DNA from: Streptomyces lasiicapitis
GTDB lineage: Bacteria > Actinomycetota > Actinomycetes > Streptomycetales > Streptomycetaceae
DNA length: 64,000 nt
Reading direction: 5' to 3'
Assembly (NCBI RefSeq): GCF_014646335.1
Contig: NZ_BMNG01000002.1
Span: forward strand, 496,001 to 560,000
Shown: positions 8,094-17,237 of the stretch, piece after piece
Layout of the letters: each line of letters opens with the position of its first letter
Numbering within the stretch: position 1 is the stretch's first letter
Position numbers and translations under genes: made by a program
The notes under the pieces: generated by a model
Database searches by the model: none
The model's input: the letters and a program-made list of their open reading frames with translations, nothing else
What the model was told of the DNA's origin: nothing

Positions 8094-9356
8094 ATGCGCA
8101 GGAGGACCCTCCTCTGCTCAGGCCTCGCGGCGGCGTCGGCACCCGTGCTCGCCGCCTGCTCGGACGGGGGCGGCGGCACCGAAGGCGGCGGGCGCACCAC
8201 GTTGTCGTACGGAATGTGGGACCCCGCACAGGTCCCGGGCATGAAGCAGATCATCGCGGCGTTCGAGAAGGAGCACCCGGACATCTCGGTGCGCATCGAG
8301 CTGACGCCGTGGGCGAGCTACTGGACCACCCTGAAGACGTCGATGCGCGGCGGCACCGCCCCCGACGTGTTCTGGATGAACGCCGTCAACTTCCAGTTGT
8401 ACGCGGCCCACGACGTCCTGGAGCCCCTGTCCGAGCACATCGCGCGCGACGCGACCCCGGTGGACCGCCACCCCGAGCAGCTCGTGCGGCTCTACGCGTA
8501 CGACGGCACCCAGTACGGCCTGCCGAAGGACTTCGACACCATCGGTCTCTGGTACAACAAGGCGCTCTTCGACAAGGCGGGCATCAAGTACCCCGACACC
8601 ACCTGGACTTGGGACGACCTGCGGGACGCGGCCGCCGAACTCACCAACCCGCGCGAGCGCGTGCACGGCTTCTGTTCCGAGATGCAGCGCCAGATCGTCC
8701 TCTACCCCGCCATCCAGGCCGCGGGCGGCTATGTGCTGCGCGACGGGCACTCCGGCTTCGGCGACGAGCGTTCCATCGAGGGGCTGCGCTTCCTCACCGA
8801 CATGATCGACCGCGGCTGGTCGCCGCCGCAGAGCGCCATGGTGGAGAACATCGGCCGGGTGCGCTTCTGGTCGGAGAAGGCGGCGATGGTGCACGACCTG
8901 TCGGCGATGGCCGGGCAGATGTACGCGGTGCCCGCCCTGAAGGACCACGGCGGCGTCACCGTGCTGCCCAAGGGCCGCGAGCGCACCACCGTCATCCACG
9001 GCCTGGCCAACGTGATCTCCGCGAAGAGCGACAAGAAGGCCGCTGCCTGGAAGTTCGTGCACTTCATGGCGGGCCGCAGGGCCGCCGAGATCCAGGCGAA
9101 GTCGGGCGTCACGATCTCCAGTTACGCGGGCACGCAGGACGCCTGGCTGAAGTCGATGCCCGAGTTCGACCTGAAGCACTTCATCGACATGGAGAAGTAC
9201 GGCGTCCCGTATCCGAGCTCGAAGAACACCGCCGTCTGGGAGAACCTCCAATACCCGCTCCTCGGCGCCGCGTTCAGCGGCAAGGGCGGCATCGAGGGCG
9301 CCGCCCGCACCCTGGGCGAGCAGATGGACCGGGCCCTGAAGGAGGAGCGCAGCTGA
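8094..9356 (+). CDS. ABC transporter sugar-binding lipoprotein
   Basis: 420 residues. The N-terminus (MRRRTLLCSGLAAASAPVLA followed by AC) is a lipoprotein signal with a twin-arginine-like start and an LAAC lipobox. The body matches family 1 extracellular solute-binding proteins (TTLSYGMWDPAQVPGMKQII, APDVFWMNAVNFQ, YGLPKDFDTIGLWYNKALFD). It would capture a sugar or polyol outside the membrane and hand it to the two permeases encoded next. The ATG at 8094 follows GCGGAGG and gives a proper signal peptide. Its stop overlaps the next start (TGATG). No ATPase gene is linked; Streptomyces sugar importers commonly share the MsiK ATPase encoded elsewhere (established knowledge). Confidence 0.92.
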   Translation: MRRRTLLCSGLAAASAPVLAACSDGGGGTEGGGRTTLSYGMWDPAQVPGMKQIIAAFEKEHPDISVRIELTPWASYWTTLKTSMRGGTAPDVFWMNAVNFQLYAAHDVLEPLSEHIARDATPVDRHPEQLVRLYAYDGTQYGLPKDFDTIGLWYNKALFDKAGIKYPDTTWTWDDLRDAAAELTNPRERVHGFCSEMQRQIVLYPAIQAAGGYVLRDGHSGFGDERSIEGLRFLTDMIDRGWSPPQSAMVENIGRVRFWSEKAAMVHDLSAMAGQMYAVPALKDHGGVTVLPKGRERTTVIHGLANVISAKSDKKAAAWKFVHFMAGRRAAEIQAKSGVTISSYAGTQDAWLKSMPEFDLKHFIDMEKYGVPYPSSKNTAVWENLQYPLLGAAFSGKGGIEGAARTLGEQMDRALKEERS

Positions 9357-10303
9357 TGAGTCTCTTTCCCGCCACGGCGGCCGCGAAGTCGGCCGGGCGC
9401 CGGGCACCCAGGGCCGCGGCGCGGCGGCCCGCCTCGCGCGGTCAGCGGGCCGCCTACGGGTTCATCGCGCCGCTCGGCATCGGCTTCGCGGTCTTCTACT
9501 TCTGGCCGATGATCCAGACGTTCTACTTCAGCTTCACGGAGTTCGGCCCCTTCGGCGGCCACACCTGGACCGGCACCGACAACTACGCGCGCGTGCTGCG
9601 CGACGTGACCGTCTGGCAGGCGCTCGGCAACACGCTCGTCTACTGCGGCATCGGGCTGCTCGCGCTGCCGCTCGCGATCGTCGTGGCCGCCCTCCTCAAC
9701 CGCCGTGGCCTGCGCGGGGTTTCCGTCTACCGCGCGCTGTACTTCGTGCCGTTCGTGACGCTGCCCGTCGCCGTCGGCCTCGTCTGGAACTGGCTCTACA
9801 ACGGCGACTTCGGCCTGCTCAACGAGATCCTCGGCTGGTTCGGCGTCGACCGGCACTACTGGGCCTCCGACCCCTCGACGGCCGTGTTCGCCATCGGCGC
9901 CGTCATGGTCTGGTCGACCACCGGCTACTACTTGATCATCATCATGGCGGGCATCAAGTCGATCCCGCAGGACTACTACGAGGCCGCCGAACTGGACGGC
10001 GCCGGGCCGCTGCGCCGCTTCTTCACCATCACGCTGCCGCTGCTCAGCCCGACGCTGTTCTTCGCCTCGGTCATCTGCATGATCCAGTCCCTGCAGACCT
10101 TCGACCTGATCTACATCATGATGGGCGAGAAGAACCCCGCCGTCGGCGACACCCAGTCGGTCGTCGGCCTCTTCTACAAGTGGGCGTTCATGGAGAACGC
10201 GCAGGGCGCCGCGGCCGCCCTCGCCTTCCTGCTGATGCTGCTCATCGCGGGCCTCACCTATCTGCAGTTCCGGCTCCAGCGGAAGTGGGTGCACTATGGC
10301 TGA
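9356..10303 (+). CDS. ABC sugar transporter permease, MalF-like
   Basis: 315 residues with six predicted membrane helices after a basic N-terminal tail (residues 1-32). The permease EAA loop (YYEAAELDGAGPLRRFFTITLPLL, about 205-228) is the ATPase contact site. The TENWARP-type region (FYFSFTEFGPFGGHTWTGTD) marks it as the first permease of a CUT1 carbohydrate importer. It overlaps the binding-protein gene by 1 nt and the next permease by 8 nt, consistent with one operon. Confidence 0.92.
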   Translation: MSLFPATAAAKSAGRRAPRAAARRPASRGQRAAYGFIAPLGIGFAVFYFWPMIQTFYFSFTEFGPFGGHTWTGTDNYARVLRDVTVWQALGNTLVYCGIGLLALPLAIVVAALLNRRGLRGVSVYRALYFVPFVTLPVAVGLVWNWLYNGDFGLLNEILGWFGVDRHYWASDPSTAVFAIGAVMVWSTTGYYLIIIMAGIKSIPQDYYEAAELDGAGPLRRFFTITLPLLSPTLFFASVICMIQSLQTFDLIYIMMGEKNPAVGDTQSVVGLFYKWAFMENAQGAAAALAFLLMLLIAGLTYLQFRLQRKWVHYG

Positions 10304-11189
10304 CACCGAGATCGCCGGCGCGCGGACGGGCCCTTCCGGCACGCGGGCCGCCGTTCCCCGGCCCCGGCGGCGTATCAACACCGGCTCCCTGGCAACCCAC
10401 TTGGTGCTCTCGCTCGGCGCGCTCGTGATGGTCTTCCCCTTCGTCTGGCAGGGGCTCACCGCGCTCAAGTCGCTCGCCGAGGTCTCCCGGGTGCCGCCCA
10501 CGGTGCTGCCCGACGACTGGAACTGGTCGAGCTTCGACGAGGTCTTCACCGCGCTGCCGTTCCGCGAGATGCTCACCAACAGCGCGCTCGCCACCGCCGG
10601 GCGCACGGCGGGCCAGCTCGTGTTCTGTTCGCTGGCCGCCTACGCGTTCGCGCGCATGCGATTCCGCGGCCGTGACGTGCTGTTCGGGCTCTTCCTCTCC
10701 GTCCTGATGGTGCCGAGCTCACTGCTCGTGCTGCCGCAGTACGACATCATCCAGCAGTTCGGGCTGCTCAACTCGACGCCCGCGCTGTTCCTTCCCGGCA
10801 TGTTCAGCGCCTTCGGCACGTTCCTGCTGCGGCAGGCGTTCCTCGCGCTGCCCAAGGAGCTGGAGGAGGCCGCGCGCATCGACGGCGCGGGCTCCTTCCG
10901 CATCTTCTGGTCGATCATGCTGCCGCTGATCCGGCCCGCGCTCGCCGCGCTCGCCGTCATCACGGCCATGACCGCCTGGAACGACCTGCTGTGGCCCCTC
11001 ATCGTCAACACCGACCCCAAGGCCATGCCGATCAGCGCGGGCCTGACCTCCCTTGAGGGCCAGTACGAGACCAACTACCCGGTGATGATGGCCGGTTCGC
11101 TGATCGCGAGCCTGCCCATGCTGCTCGTCTACGTCTTCCTGCAGCGGCACTTCGTACAGAGCGTCGCCTTCACCGGCTCCAAGGGCTGA
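10296..11189 (+). CDS. ABC sugar transporter permease, MalG-like
   Basis: 297 residues with a basic tail and six predicted membrane helices. The EAA loop reads ELEEAARIDGAGSFRIFWSI MLPL (about residues 188-211). The WNDLLWPLIV stretch after it is typical of MalG-type CUT1 permeases. It forms a heterodimer with the preceding permease. A 60-bp gap with short GTACAGAGA repeats separates it from the dehydrogenase genes, so all are probably co-transcribed. Confidence 0.92.
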   Translation: MADTEIAGARTGPSGTRAAVPRPRRRINTGSLATHLVLSLGALVMVFPFVWQGLTALKSLAEVSRVPPTVLPDDWNWSSFDEVFTALPFREMLTNSALATAGRTAGQLVFCSLAAYAFARMRFRGRDVLFGLFLSVLMVPSSLLVLPQYDIIQQFGLLNSTPALFLPGMFSAFGTFLLRQAFLALPKELEEAARIDGAGSFRIFWSIMLPLIRPALAALAVITAMTAWNDLLWPLIVNTDPKAMPISAGLTSLEGQYETNYPVMMAGSLIASLPMLLVYVFLQRHFVQSVAFTGSKG

Positions 11190-11249
11190 CGGCATCCCGA
11201 CGACCAGAGAGACGTACAGAGAGTCGTACAGAGAAAGGCCAGATCCTCC

Positions 11250-12332
11250 ATGCCACCGCTTCACATCGGCCTGCTCGGCGCGGGCGGCATCGCCCGCGCG
11301 CACCTCCCCGGCTGGCTCGAACTGGGCGCGCGGGTCAGCGTCCACACCCAGGACGGCTCCGCCGAGAAACTCAGCTGCGAGTACGCGGAGCTGGGCCACG
11401 ACGTCACCGCCGTGCCCACCCTCGACGACCTCCTCGCCGACTGCCGCGCCGTCGACATCTGCACCCCCACGCCGACCCACAAGGAGCTGGCGCTCGCCGC
11501 CGTCGCCGCGGGCAGACACGTCGTGTGCGAGAAGCCGCTCGCGCTGACCGTGCCGGACGCCGAGGAGATCGCGGCGGCCGCCGACGCGGCGGGCGTGCGA
11601 CTCCATCCGGCGCACGTGGTGCGCTACTTCCCCGCGTACGCCGCCCTGCGGGACGCCGTCGTCCGGGGAGACCTCGGCACGCTCGCCGTGCTGCGCTTCA
11701 CACGGGGCGGGGCGCGGCCGCAGTGGGCACCCTGGTTCGGGGACCCCGCCAAGTCCGGCGGCGTGATCATGGATTTGATGGTGCACGACATCGACATCGC
11801 CCGCTGGGTCGCGGGCGACGTGGTCCGCGTCCACGCCCGCACCCGAGGCTCCGAACGCGCCACCGGCGCACCGGCCGACGTCGTCACCGCCACCGCCGTG
11901 CTCACCCACACCTCCGGCGCGATCAGCCACATCAGCGGCCTGTGGGGGCTGCCCGACCAGCGGTTCCGTACGACGTTCCGGGTCGCGGGAGCGGACGGGC
12001 TGCTGCGCCACGACTCCACCGCCGTGCCCGGTTTCCGCATCACCGCGCAGGGCGCGCGCAATGCGAACGAAGGCATCCCGTCGAGCCCGATGACGGAGAG
12101 CCCCTACCTCGCCGAACTCCGCGAGTTCGCCGCGTCCTGGGACGACGGCACCACCCGGCCACGGGTGAGCGCCCGCGATGGCATCGAGGCGGTGCGGATC
12201 GCGAGCGCGGCGGTGGAGTCGAGCAGGACCGGCCGCGCGGTGGAACTCGCACCGACGCCCGCCCACGCGTCCGCCTCCGGCCCCTCAGAGACCACCGACA
12301 CCGCCACCGACACCGAGGAGCCCCCGCGATGA
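11250..12332 (+). CDS. Gfo/Idh/MocA-family sugar dehydrogenase, first copy
   Basis: 360 residues. The Rossmann motif GLLGAGGIARAHLPGW lies at about residues 6-21. The family signature HVVCEKPLALTVPDAEEI (about 91-108) contains the catalytic Lys of EKP. The substrate domain has GGVIMDLMVHDIDIARW. These enzymes oxidise or reduce sugars, inositols or amino-sugars with NAD(P). Its place directly behind a sugar ABC importer suggests first-step catabolism of the imported compound. The ribosome site is weak (AAAGG about 12 nt upstream). It overlaps the next dehydrogenase start by 4 nt. Confidence 0.88.
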   Translation: MPPLHIGLLGAGGIARAHLPGWLELGARVSVHTQDGSAEKLSCEYAELGHDVTAVPTLDDLLADCRAVDICTPTPTHKELALAAVAAGRHVVCEKPLALTVPDAEEIAAAADAAGVRLHPAHVVRYFPAYAALRDAVVRGDLGTLAVLRFTRGGARPQWAPWFGDPAKSGGVIMDLMVHDIDIARWVAGDVVRVHARTRGSERATGAPADVVTATAVLTHTSGAISHISGLWGLPDQRFRTTFRVAGADGLLRHDSTAVPGFRITAQGARNANEGIPSSPMTESPYLAELREFAASWDDGTTRPRVSARDGIEAVRIASAAVESSRTGRAVELAPTPAHASASGPSETTDTATDTEEPPR

Positions 12333-13378
12333 AGGTCGCCGTGCTGTCCTTCGCCCACGTCCACGCGGCCGCGTATCTGACCCTGCTGCGCGACATGCCG
12401 GGCGTGGAGGTCCTGGCGAGCGACCCGGACACGGAGTTCGCCGCGCCCGGCGAGATACGCGGCCGGGCGTTCGCCGAGGGCCACGGAGTGCCGTACGCGG
12501 ACACGTACGAGGAGGTCTTCGCCCGGCGGCCCGACGCGGTGATCGTCTGCTCGGAGAACGCCCGGCACCGCCCGCTGGTCGAACTGGCCGCCGCGCACGG
12601 CGTGGACGTGCTCTGCGAGAAGCCGCTCGCGACGACGGTGGCGGACGGCGAGGCGATGGTCACGGCATGCCGAGCCGCGGGGGTGCGCCTCGCGGTGGCG
12701 TTCCCGGTGCGCTTCAGCCCTGCGTACGCGGCGGTGAAGCGGGCCGTGGCCGCCGGGGAGACCGGCCGCGTCCTGACCGTGTCCGGCGCGAACAACGGCC
12801 ATATGCCGACCCGCGCCCGCCGCTGGTTCGCCGACCCCGAACTCGCGGGCGGCGGCGCCCTGATGGACCACACCGTCCACCTCGCCGACCTCCTCGACGA
12901 CCTGCTCGCGGCCCGCGCGGTGGAGGTCTACGCCCAGACCAACAACCTTCTGTACGCCGACGAGGTCGCCGCCGAGACCAGCGGCCTGGTGACCGTGGTG
13001 TACGACAACGGCACCGTCGCCACCCTCGACTGCAGCTGGTCCCACCCGCGCTCCCACCCCACCTGGGGCGGCCTCGAACTGACCCTCGTGGGCGAGCACG
13101 CCACCCTGGAGATGGACGCCTTCGACCAGAAGCTCCACGGCCACAGCGAACGCCACGGCCGCACCCTCGAGATCCCCTTCGGCGTCGACCTCGACGCCCG
13201 CATGCTGCGCGCCTTCCTGTTCGGGCCGGGAACGGACGGCATGGACGTCGCGGACGGCGATGGTGGGCTGCGTACGTTGCGGATCGTGGCGGCGGGGTAC
13301 GAGTCGGCGCGCACGGGGATCCCGGTGGCGGTGCCCGCACCCGTGCCGGGCCGGCCCCGAGGTGTGGCGACGGCCTAG
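12329..13378 (+). CDS. Gfo/Idh/MocA-family sugar dehydrogenase, second copy
   Basis: 349 residues. The N-terminus is an altered Rossmann stretch (MKVAVLSFAHVHAAAYLTLL), with His where many members have Gly. The signature VDVLCEKPLATTVADGEAMV (about 92-111) carries the catalytic Lys, and GGGALMDHTVHLADLLDDL contains the conserved His region. It starts inside the stop of the first dehydrogenase (ATGA), so the two are translationally coupled and probably act on consecutive intermediates. Its TAG overlaps the stop of the convergent TerD-CAP gene. Confidence 0.88.
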   Translation: MKVAVLSFAHVHAAAYLTLLRDMPGVEVLASDPDTEFAAPGEIRGRAFAEGHGVPYADTYEEVFARRPDAVIVCSENARHRPLVELAAAHGVDVLCEKPLATTVADGEAMVTACRAAGVRLAVAFPVRFSPAYAAVKRAVAAGETGRVLTVSGANNGHMPTRARRWFADPELAGGGALMDHTVHLADLLDDLLAARAVEVYAQTNNLLYADEVAAETSGLVTVVYDNGTVATLDCSWSHPRSHPTWGGLELTLVGEHATLEMDAFDQKLHGHSERHGRTLEIPFGVDLDARMLRAFLFGPGTDGMDVADGDGGLRTLRIVAAGYESARTGIPVAVPAPVPGRPRGVATA

Positions 13379-14877
13379 CCCCCGAAGAGCTGTGTCCAGT
13401 ACGTCCCCGCCGAGCCGCCGCCCGCGAAGCCGACGCCGAGGTGGGTGAAGGCGGGCTTGAGGATGTTGGCGCGGTGGCCGGGGCTGTCCATCCAGCCCTG
13501 GACGACCTCGGCCGCCGAGCGCTGGCCGCACGCGATGTTCTCGCCGACCGTGCGGTGCGGGCTGCCCGCGGCGGCCGCGCGGTGCCAGGGCTCGCTGCCG
13601 TCCGGCGCGGTGTGGGAGTAGAAGGCGCGGGCGACCATGTCGGCGCTGTGGGCCTGGGCGGCGGTCGTGAGGCGGGGGTCGGGCGCGAGGGGGCGAAGGC
13701 CGGCCGCCGTGCGGTGGGAGTTGGTGAGCGTGAGCACGTCGGCCGTCGTGCGGGCCAGGCCCTGCGGGGAGAACGGTTCGGCCCACAGCGCCGTCCAGAA
13801 CACGTCCCCGGAGCGTGCGGCCGGGACGTGCGCCACGCCCACGTGGCTGTACGCGCGCTCCAGGACCGTCTGCCGGGAGCGGTCGTCGCCCAGGCAGTAG
13901 TCGAGGAAGCCGGCCGGGCTGCGCGGGCCCGACACCAGATGCTCGCCCATCGCCAGGTACGCGTAGCCCCCCGCGGCCACGCGCTGGTGCAGCGAGACGC
14001 CGTCCGGGCCCTCGGAGCCGAGCCGCCCGCGCGCCGCCATCCCCGCGGCGTGCGCCCGCGCGGCCTCCGTGAGCCGGGGGTCGAGCCGGACGGGCGGGGC
14101 GCCGGCCTGGGCGCGCGCGGCGTTCACGAGGGTGAGGAAGGTGTCGGTGGTCGGGGGTGGTGGGGCGTGGGCCGCGGGGGGTGGTGCGGGCCAGGTGGTG
14201 GGAGGTGGCGCCTGGGGTGCTGGGGGTGGGGGAGCGGTGGGGGTGCGGGGTCGGGGAGGGGCGGGGGTGCCGGATGCCGTGCGGGATCCGGGGCCGGTAG
14301 GGGCTGGGACGTTGCCGGATGAGGCGGGGATTCCGGGGGCCGGACGGGCGGGCACTCGGGGCGATGGGGTCGGCTGTGGCGGCGCGGGTGGCGGTGCGTC
14401 GTCCGTCACGTCCAGGCCGAAGTCCCGGGCCACCCCGGCGAGGCCGTCCGCGTACCCCTGACCGAGGGCGCGGATCTTCCACGCGGTGCCGCGGCGGTAG
14501 ATCTCGGCGAGCAGCAGCACCGTCTCGTGGTCCGGGCGCGGTGGCCTGAAGCGGGCGACGGTCTCGCCGCGCAGGCCGCTGACCTGGAGGGCTATCGAGG
14601 GCAGCCGGCCGAGCGGGGTGCCGGGCTCGGCGGGGCTGACGGCGACCGTGACGCGGCTCGCGCCGGTGCGCAGGCGGCGGGTGTCGACCGTGACCGTGTC
14701 ACCGCTGAGGCGGGCGCCGGGCGCGGCGGGCTGGTTGTAGAAGACGAAGTCGGCGTCGCCCGCGACCTTGCCGCTGTCGCCCGTGATCACCACGGACAGG
14801 TCGAAGGGGCCGGGCACGCGGAGCGTGAGGGCGCCGTCCGGCAGCGGCAGATTGCCTCCCGGGATCAGATCGGTCAT
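13375..14877 (-). CDS. TerD-CAP-CAP fusion protein
   Basis: 500 residues. Residues 1-175 are a TerD/tellurium-resistance domain (MTDLIPGGNLPLPDGALTLR, DADFVFYNQPAAPGARLSGD, VLLLAEIYRRGTAWKIRALG, QGYADGLAGVARDFGLDV). A Pro-rich linker of about 85 residues follows. Two CAP/SCP repeats complete it (about 265-375 and 380-500; the second has HRTAAGLRPL, GENIACGQRS, GWMDSPGHRANIL, HLGVGF). TerD domains bind calcium and are cytoplasmic, whereas CAP domains are usually exported. No signal peptide is visible. The ATG at 14877 follows AGGGGG. The function of the fusion is unknown. It converges on the dehydrogenase gene with a 4-bp overlap. Confidence 0.85.
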   Translation of the reverse strand: MTDLIPGGNLPLPDGALTLRVPGPFDLSVVITGDSGKVAGDADFVFYNQPAAPGARLSGDTVTVDTRRLRTGASRVTVAVSPAEPGTPLGRLPSIALQVSGLRGETVARFRPPRPDHETVLLLAEIYRRGTAWKIRALGQGYADGLAGVARDFGLDVTDDAPPPAPPQPTPSPRVPARPAPGIPASSGNVPAPTGPGSRTASGTPAPPRPRTPTAPPPPAPQAPPPTTWPAPPPAAHAPPPPTTDTFLTLVNAARAQAGAPPVRLDPRLTEAARAHAAGMAARGRLGSEGPDGVSLHQRVAAGGYAYLAMGEHLVSGPRSPAGFLDYCLGDDRSRQTVLERAYSHVGVAHVPAARSGDVFWTALWAEPFSPQGLARTTADVLTLTNSHRTAAGLRPLAPDPRLTTAAQAHSADMVARAFYSHTAPDGSEPWHRAAAAGSPHRTVGENIACGQRSAAEVVQGWMDSPGHRANILKPAFTHLGVGFAGGGSAGTYWTQLFGG

Positions 14878-15110
14878 CGGCGCCCCCTGTGCGTCGGTTC
14901 GGGCTGTGCTGACTTGGAGAACGCGCAGGCCCGGCGCCTGGGTTCCCGCCAAAACCGGAGGCGGATTCGGCGCCGCGCGGGCCGGTATTAGCGTGGACCT
15001 TGCACACGGCGACCCCGAGCGCTGCGGCAAAAGTGGACGTACACGTACAAATGCGTCCAAACAACAGTCGAATAACGTCAAAGCTCAAGAGGATCCGAGG
15101 TGCCCGCCCC

Positions 15111-16421
15111 ATGCCCAGGCGTACGGAGCTGATCGAAGGACTCATGCAGCGGCACTCGCAGGTGCCGCGTGAGGCCGTCATCAAGGAGGACCTGCTGCGC
15201 GGCGGGATCGCCTTCGACGAGTCGGCGCTCAGCGACAGCGCCAACGAGGCCTCCGGCGACATCAAGCCGAAGTCGTACTTCATCTTCTCCTTCGACCACG
15301 GCACCCTGCCGGAGCTGGGCGAGGCCGCGCTGCGCCGCCCGCCGGAGGAGATCGTGCTCACCGGCGGCCCCTACGAGCTGCGCCGCACGGTGGTGTCGGT
15401 GCGGGTGAACCCGTCCTCGCCGTACCGCGTGGCGGCCGACGCCGACGGACTGCTCGGCCTCTACCTGGACGGCCAGCGCATCTCCGACGTGGGCCTGCCG
15501 CCGATGCCGGACTACTACCGGCACAAGCTCGCCAACGGCAAGTCCGTCATGGAGGTCGCCCCGACCATCCAGTGGGGCTACCTGGTCTACCTGACGGTCT
15601 TCCGGGTGTGCCAGTACTTCGGCGCCAAGGAGGAGTGCCAGTACTGCGACATCAACCACAACTGGCGCCAGCACAAGGCCGCGGGCCGCCCCTACACCGG
15701 CGTCAAGCCCGTGGAGGAGGTCCTGGAGGCGCTGGAGATCATCGACAAGTACGACACCGCGAAGACCTCCACGGCGTACACCCTCACCGGCGGCGCGGTC
15801 ACCTCGACGATCGGCGGCAAGGACGAGGCCGACTTCTACGGCCAGTACGCGAAGGCCATCGAGGAGCGCTTCCCCGGCCGCTGGATCGGCAAGGTCGTCG
15901 CCCAGGCGCTGCCCAAGGCGGACGTGCAGCGCTTCCACGACTACGGCGTGCGCATCTACCACCCCAACTACGAGGTGTGGGACCCGTATCTCTTCGAGCG
16001 GTACTGCCCCGGCAAGGAGCGCTACGTCGGCCGCGACGAGTGGCACCGGCGCATCCTGGACTCCGCCGAGGTGTTCGGTCCGCGCAACGTCATCCCCAAC
16101 TTCGTCGCGGGCGTGGAGATGGCCGAGCCCTTCGGGTTCAAGACGGTCGACGAGGCCATCGACTCCACCGTCGAGGGCCTCAGGTACTTCATGGCGCAGG
16201 GGATCACGCCCCGGTTCACCACCTGGTGCCCGGAGCCGACGACGCCGCTCGGCAAGGCCAACCCGCTGGGCGCGCCCCTGGAGTACCACGTGCGGCTGCT
16301 CCAGGAGTACCGCGCGACGATGGAGGAGTTCGGCCTCTCCTCGCCGCCCGGATACGGCCCGGCGGGCCCCGGCAACGCGGTCTTCTCCGTGAGCAGCTTC
16401 ATGGACAGCCTCCCCGCGTGA
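15111..16421 (+). CDS. Radical SAM protein with non-canonical CX8CX2C motif
   Basis: 436 residues from the ATG at 15111 (GAGG about 10 nt upstream). The putative [4Fe-4S] ligands are C167, C176 and C179 in VCQYFGAKEECQYCDINHNW, a CX8CX2C spacing rather than the classic CX3CX2C. TLTGGAVTS, WIGKVVAQALPK, VRIYHPNYEVWDP and PNFVAGVEMAEPFGF fit the beta strands of a radical SAM barrel. The protein looks well conserved and complete, but I cannot assign a reaction. A short-chain dehydrogenase gene follows 32 bp later on the same strand, suggesting a two-gene unit. Confidence 0.8.
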   Translation: MPRRTELIEGLMQRHSQVPREAVIKEDLLRGGIAFDESALSDSANEASGDIKPKSYFIFSFDHGTLPELGEAALRRPPEEIVLTGGPYELRRTVVSVRVNPSSPYRVAADADGLLGLYLDGQRISDVGLPPMPDYYRHKLANGKSVMEVAPTIQWGYLVYLTVFRVCQYFGAKEECQYCDINHNWRQHKAAGRPYTGVKPVEEVLEALEIIDKYDTAKTSTAYTLTGGAVTSTIGGKDEADFYGQYAKAIEERFPGRWIGKVVAQALPKADVQRFHDYGVRIYHPNYEVWDPYLFERYCPGKERYVGRDEWHRRILDSAEVFGPRNVIPNFVAGVEMAEPFGFKTVDEAIDSTVEGLRYFMAQGITPRFTTWCPEPTTPLGKANPLGAPLEYHVRLLQEYRATMEEFGLSSPPGYGPAGPGNAVFSVSSFMDSLPA

Positions 16422-16453
16422 CCCCCACACCCACGACCCCGGACGGAGGCCCC

Positions 16454-17185
16454 GTGCAGCAGCACGTCACCGTCATCACCGGCGGCACCCGAGGCATCGG
16501 CGCCGCGATCGCCCTGCGCCTCGCGCAGGACGGCCACGACGTCGCCGTCGGCTACCGCTCCGACGAGCAGGCCGCCGAGCGCACCGCGGAGGCCGTCCGC
16601 GCGACCGGCCGCCGCTGCGTCACCGTCCGCCTGGACACGACGGACGAGAAGGACGTGGACCGGCTCTTCGAGACGGCCGCCGCCGAACTCGGCACCGTCA
16701 CGGGCCTGGTGAACAACGCGGGCGTCAGCGGCCCCAACGGCCCGCTCGCGGACGCCGACGCCGAGGGGATGCGCCGCGCCATCGACGTGAACGTACTCGG
16801 CTATCTGCTCTGCGCCCGCCGCGCGGTGCGCGACATGACCCGCACCGGGGGTGGCGCGATCGTGAACATCTCCTCGGGCGCGGCGACCCTCGGCAGCCCC
16901 GGCCAGTACGTCCACTACGCCGCCACCAAGGCCGCGACGGACACCATGACCGTGGGCCTCGCCAAGGAGGTCGCCCCGCTCGGCATCCGCGTCAACTGCG
17001 TGGCCCCGGGCGTCATCTGGACCGAGTTCCACCAGGACCCCGAGCGCCCGGCGAAGCTCGCGCACACCATCCCCATGGGCCGCTCGGGCCGCCCCGACGA
17101 GATCTCCGGCGCCGTCTCCTGGCTCCTGTCGGACGACGCGTCGTACACGACGGGGGCGGTGCTGCGCGTGGCGGGCGGCATGTGA
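16454..17185 (+). CDS. Short-chain dehydrogenase/reductase (FabG-like)
   Basis: 243 residues. The cofactor motif TGGTRGIG (about residues 9-16), NNAG, the catalytic Ser (NISSGAATLG) and YAATK give a complete classical SDR. VAPGVIWTEF and the C-terminal LSDDASYTTGAVLRVAGGM are typical of 3-oxoacyl-ACP-reductase-like members. GTG at 16454 is favoured because GGAGG lies 5 nt upstream; an in-frame GTG at 16418 overlaps the preceding stop. Co-transcription with the radical SAM gene is likely. A hairpin terminator follows the stop. Confidence 0.88.
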   Translation: MQQHVTVITGGTRGIGAAIALRLAQDGHDVAVGYRSDEQAAERTAEAVRATGRRCVTVRLDTTDEKDVDRLFETAAAELGTVTGLVNNAGVSGPNGPLADADAEGMRRAIDVNVLGYLLCARRAVRDMTRTGGGAIVNISSGAATLGSPGQYVHYAATKAATDTMTVGLAKEVAPLGIRVNCVAPGVIWTEFHQDPERPAKLAHTIPMGRSGRPDEISGAVSWLLSDDASYTTGAVLRVAGGM

Positions 17186-17195
17186 GCCTGTGGGA

Positions 17196-17229
17196 CGAGG
17201 GTGCCGGCGAGAGATCGCCGGCACCCTCG
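17196..17229. terminator. Bidirectional hairpin terminator
   Basis: A perfect 15-bp stem (17196-17210 with 17215-17229) and a 4-nt GAGA loop lie between the convergent SDR and permease genes. There is no U-tract, as is common in streptomycetes. It is placed to end transcription from both sides. Confidence 0.75.
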
Positions 17230-17237
17230 GAAGGGCC

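Noticed and set aside
11205..11240. GTACAGAGA repeats between the permease and first dehydrogenase
   Set aside because: Only two to three short imperfect copies inside a transcribed gap; too weak to call an operator.
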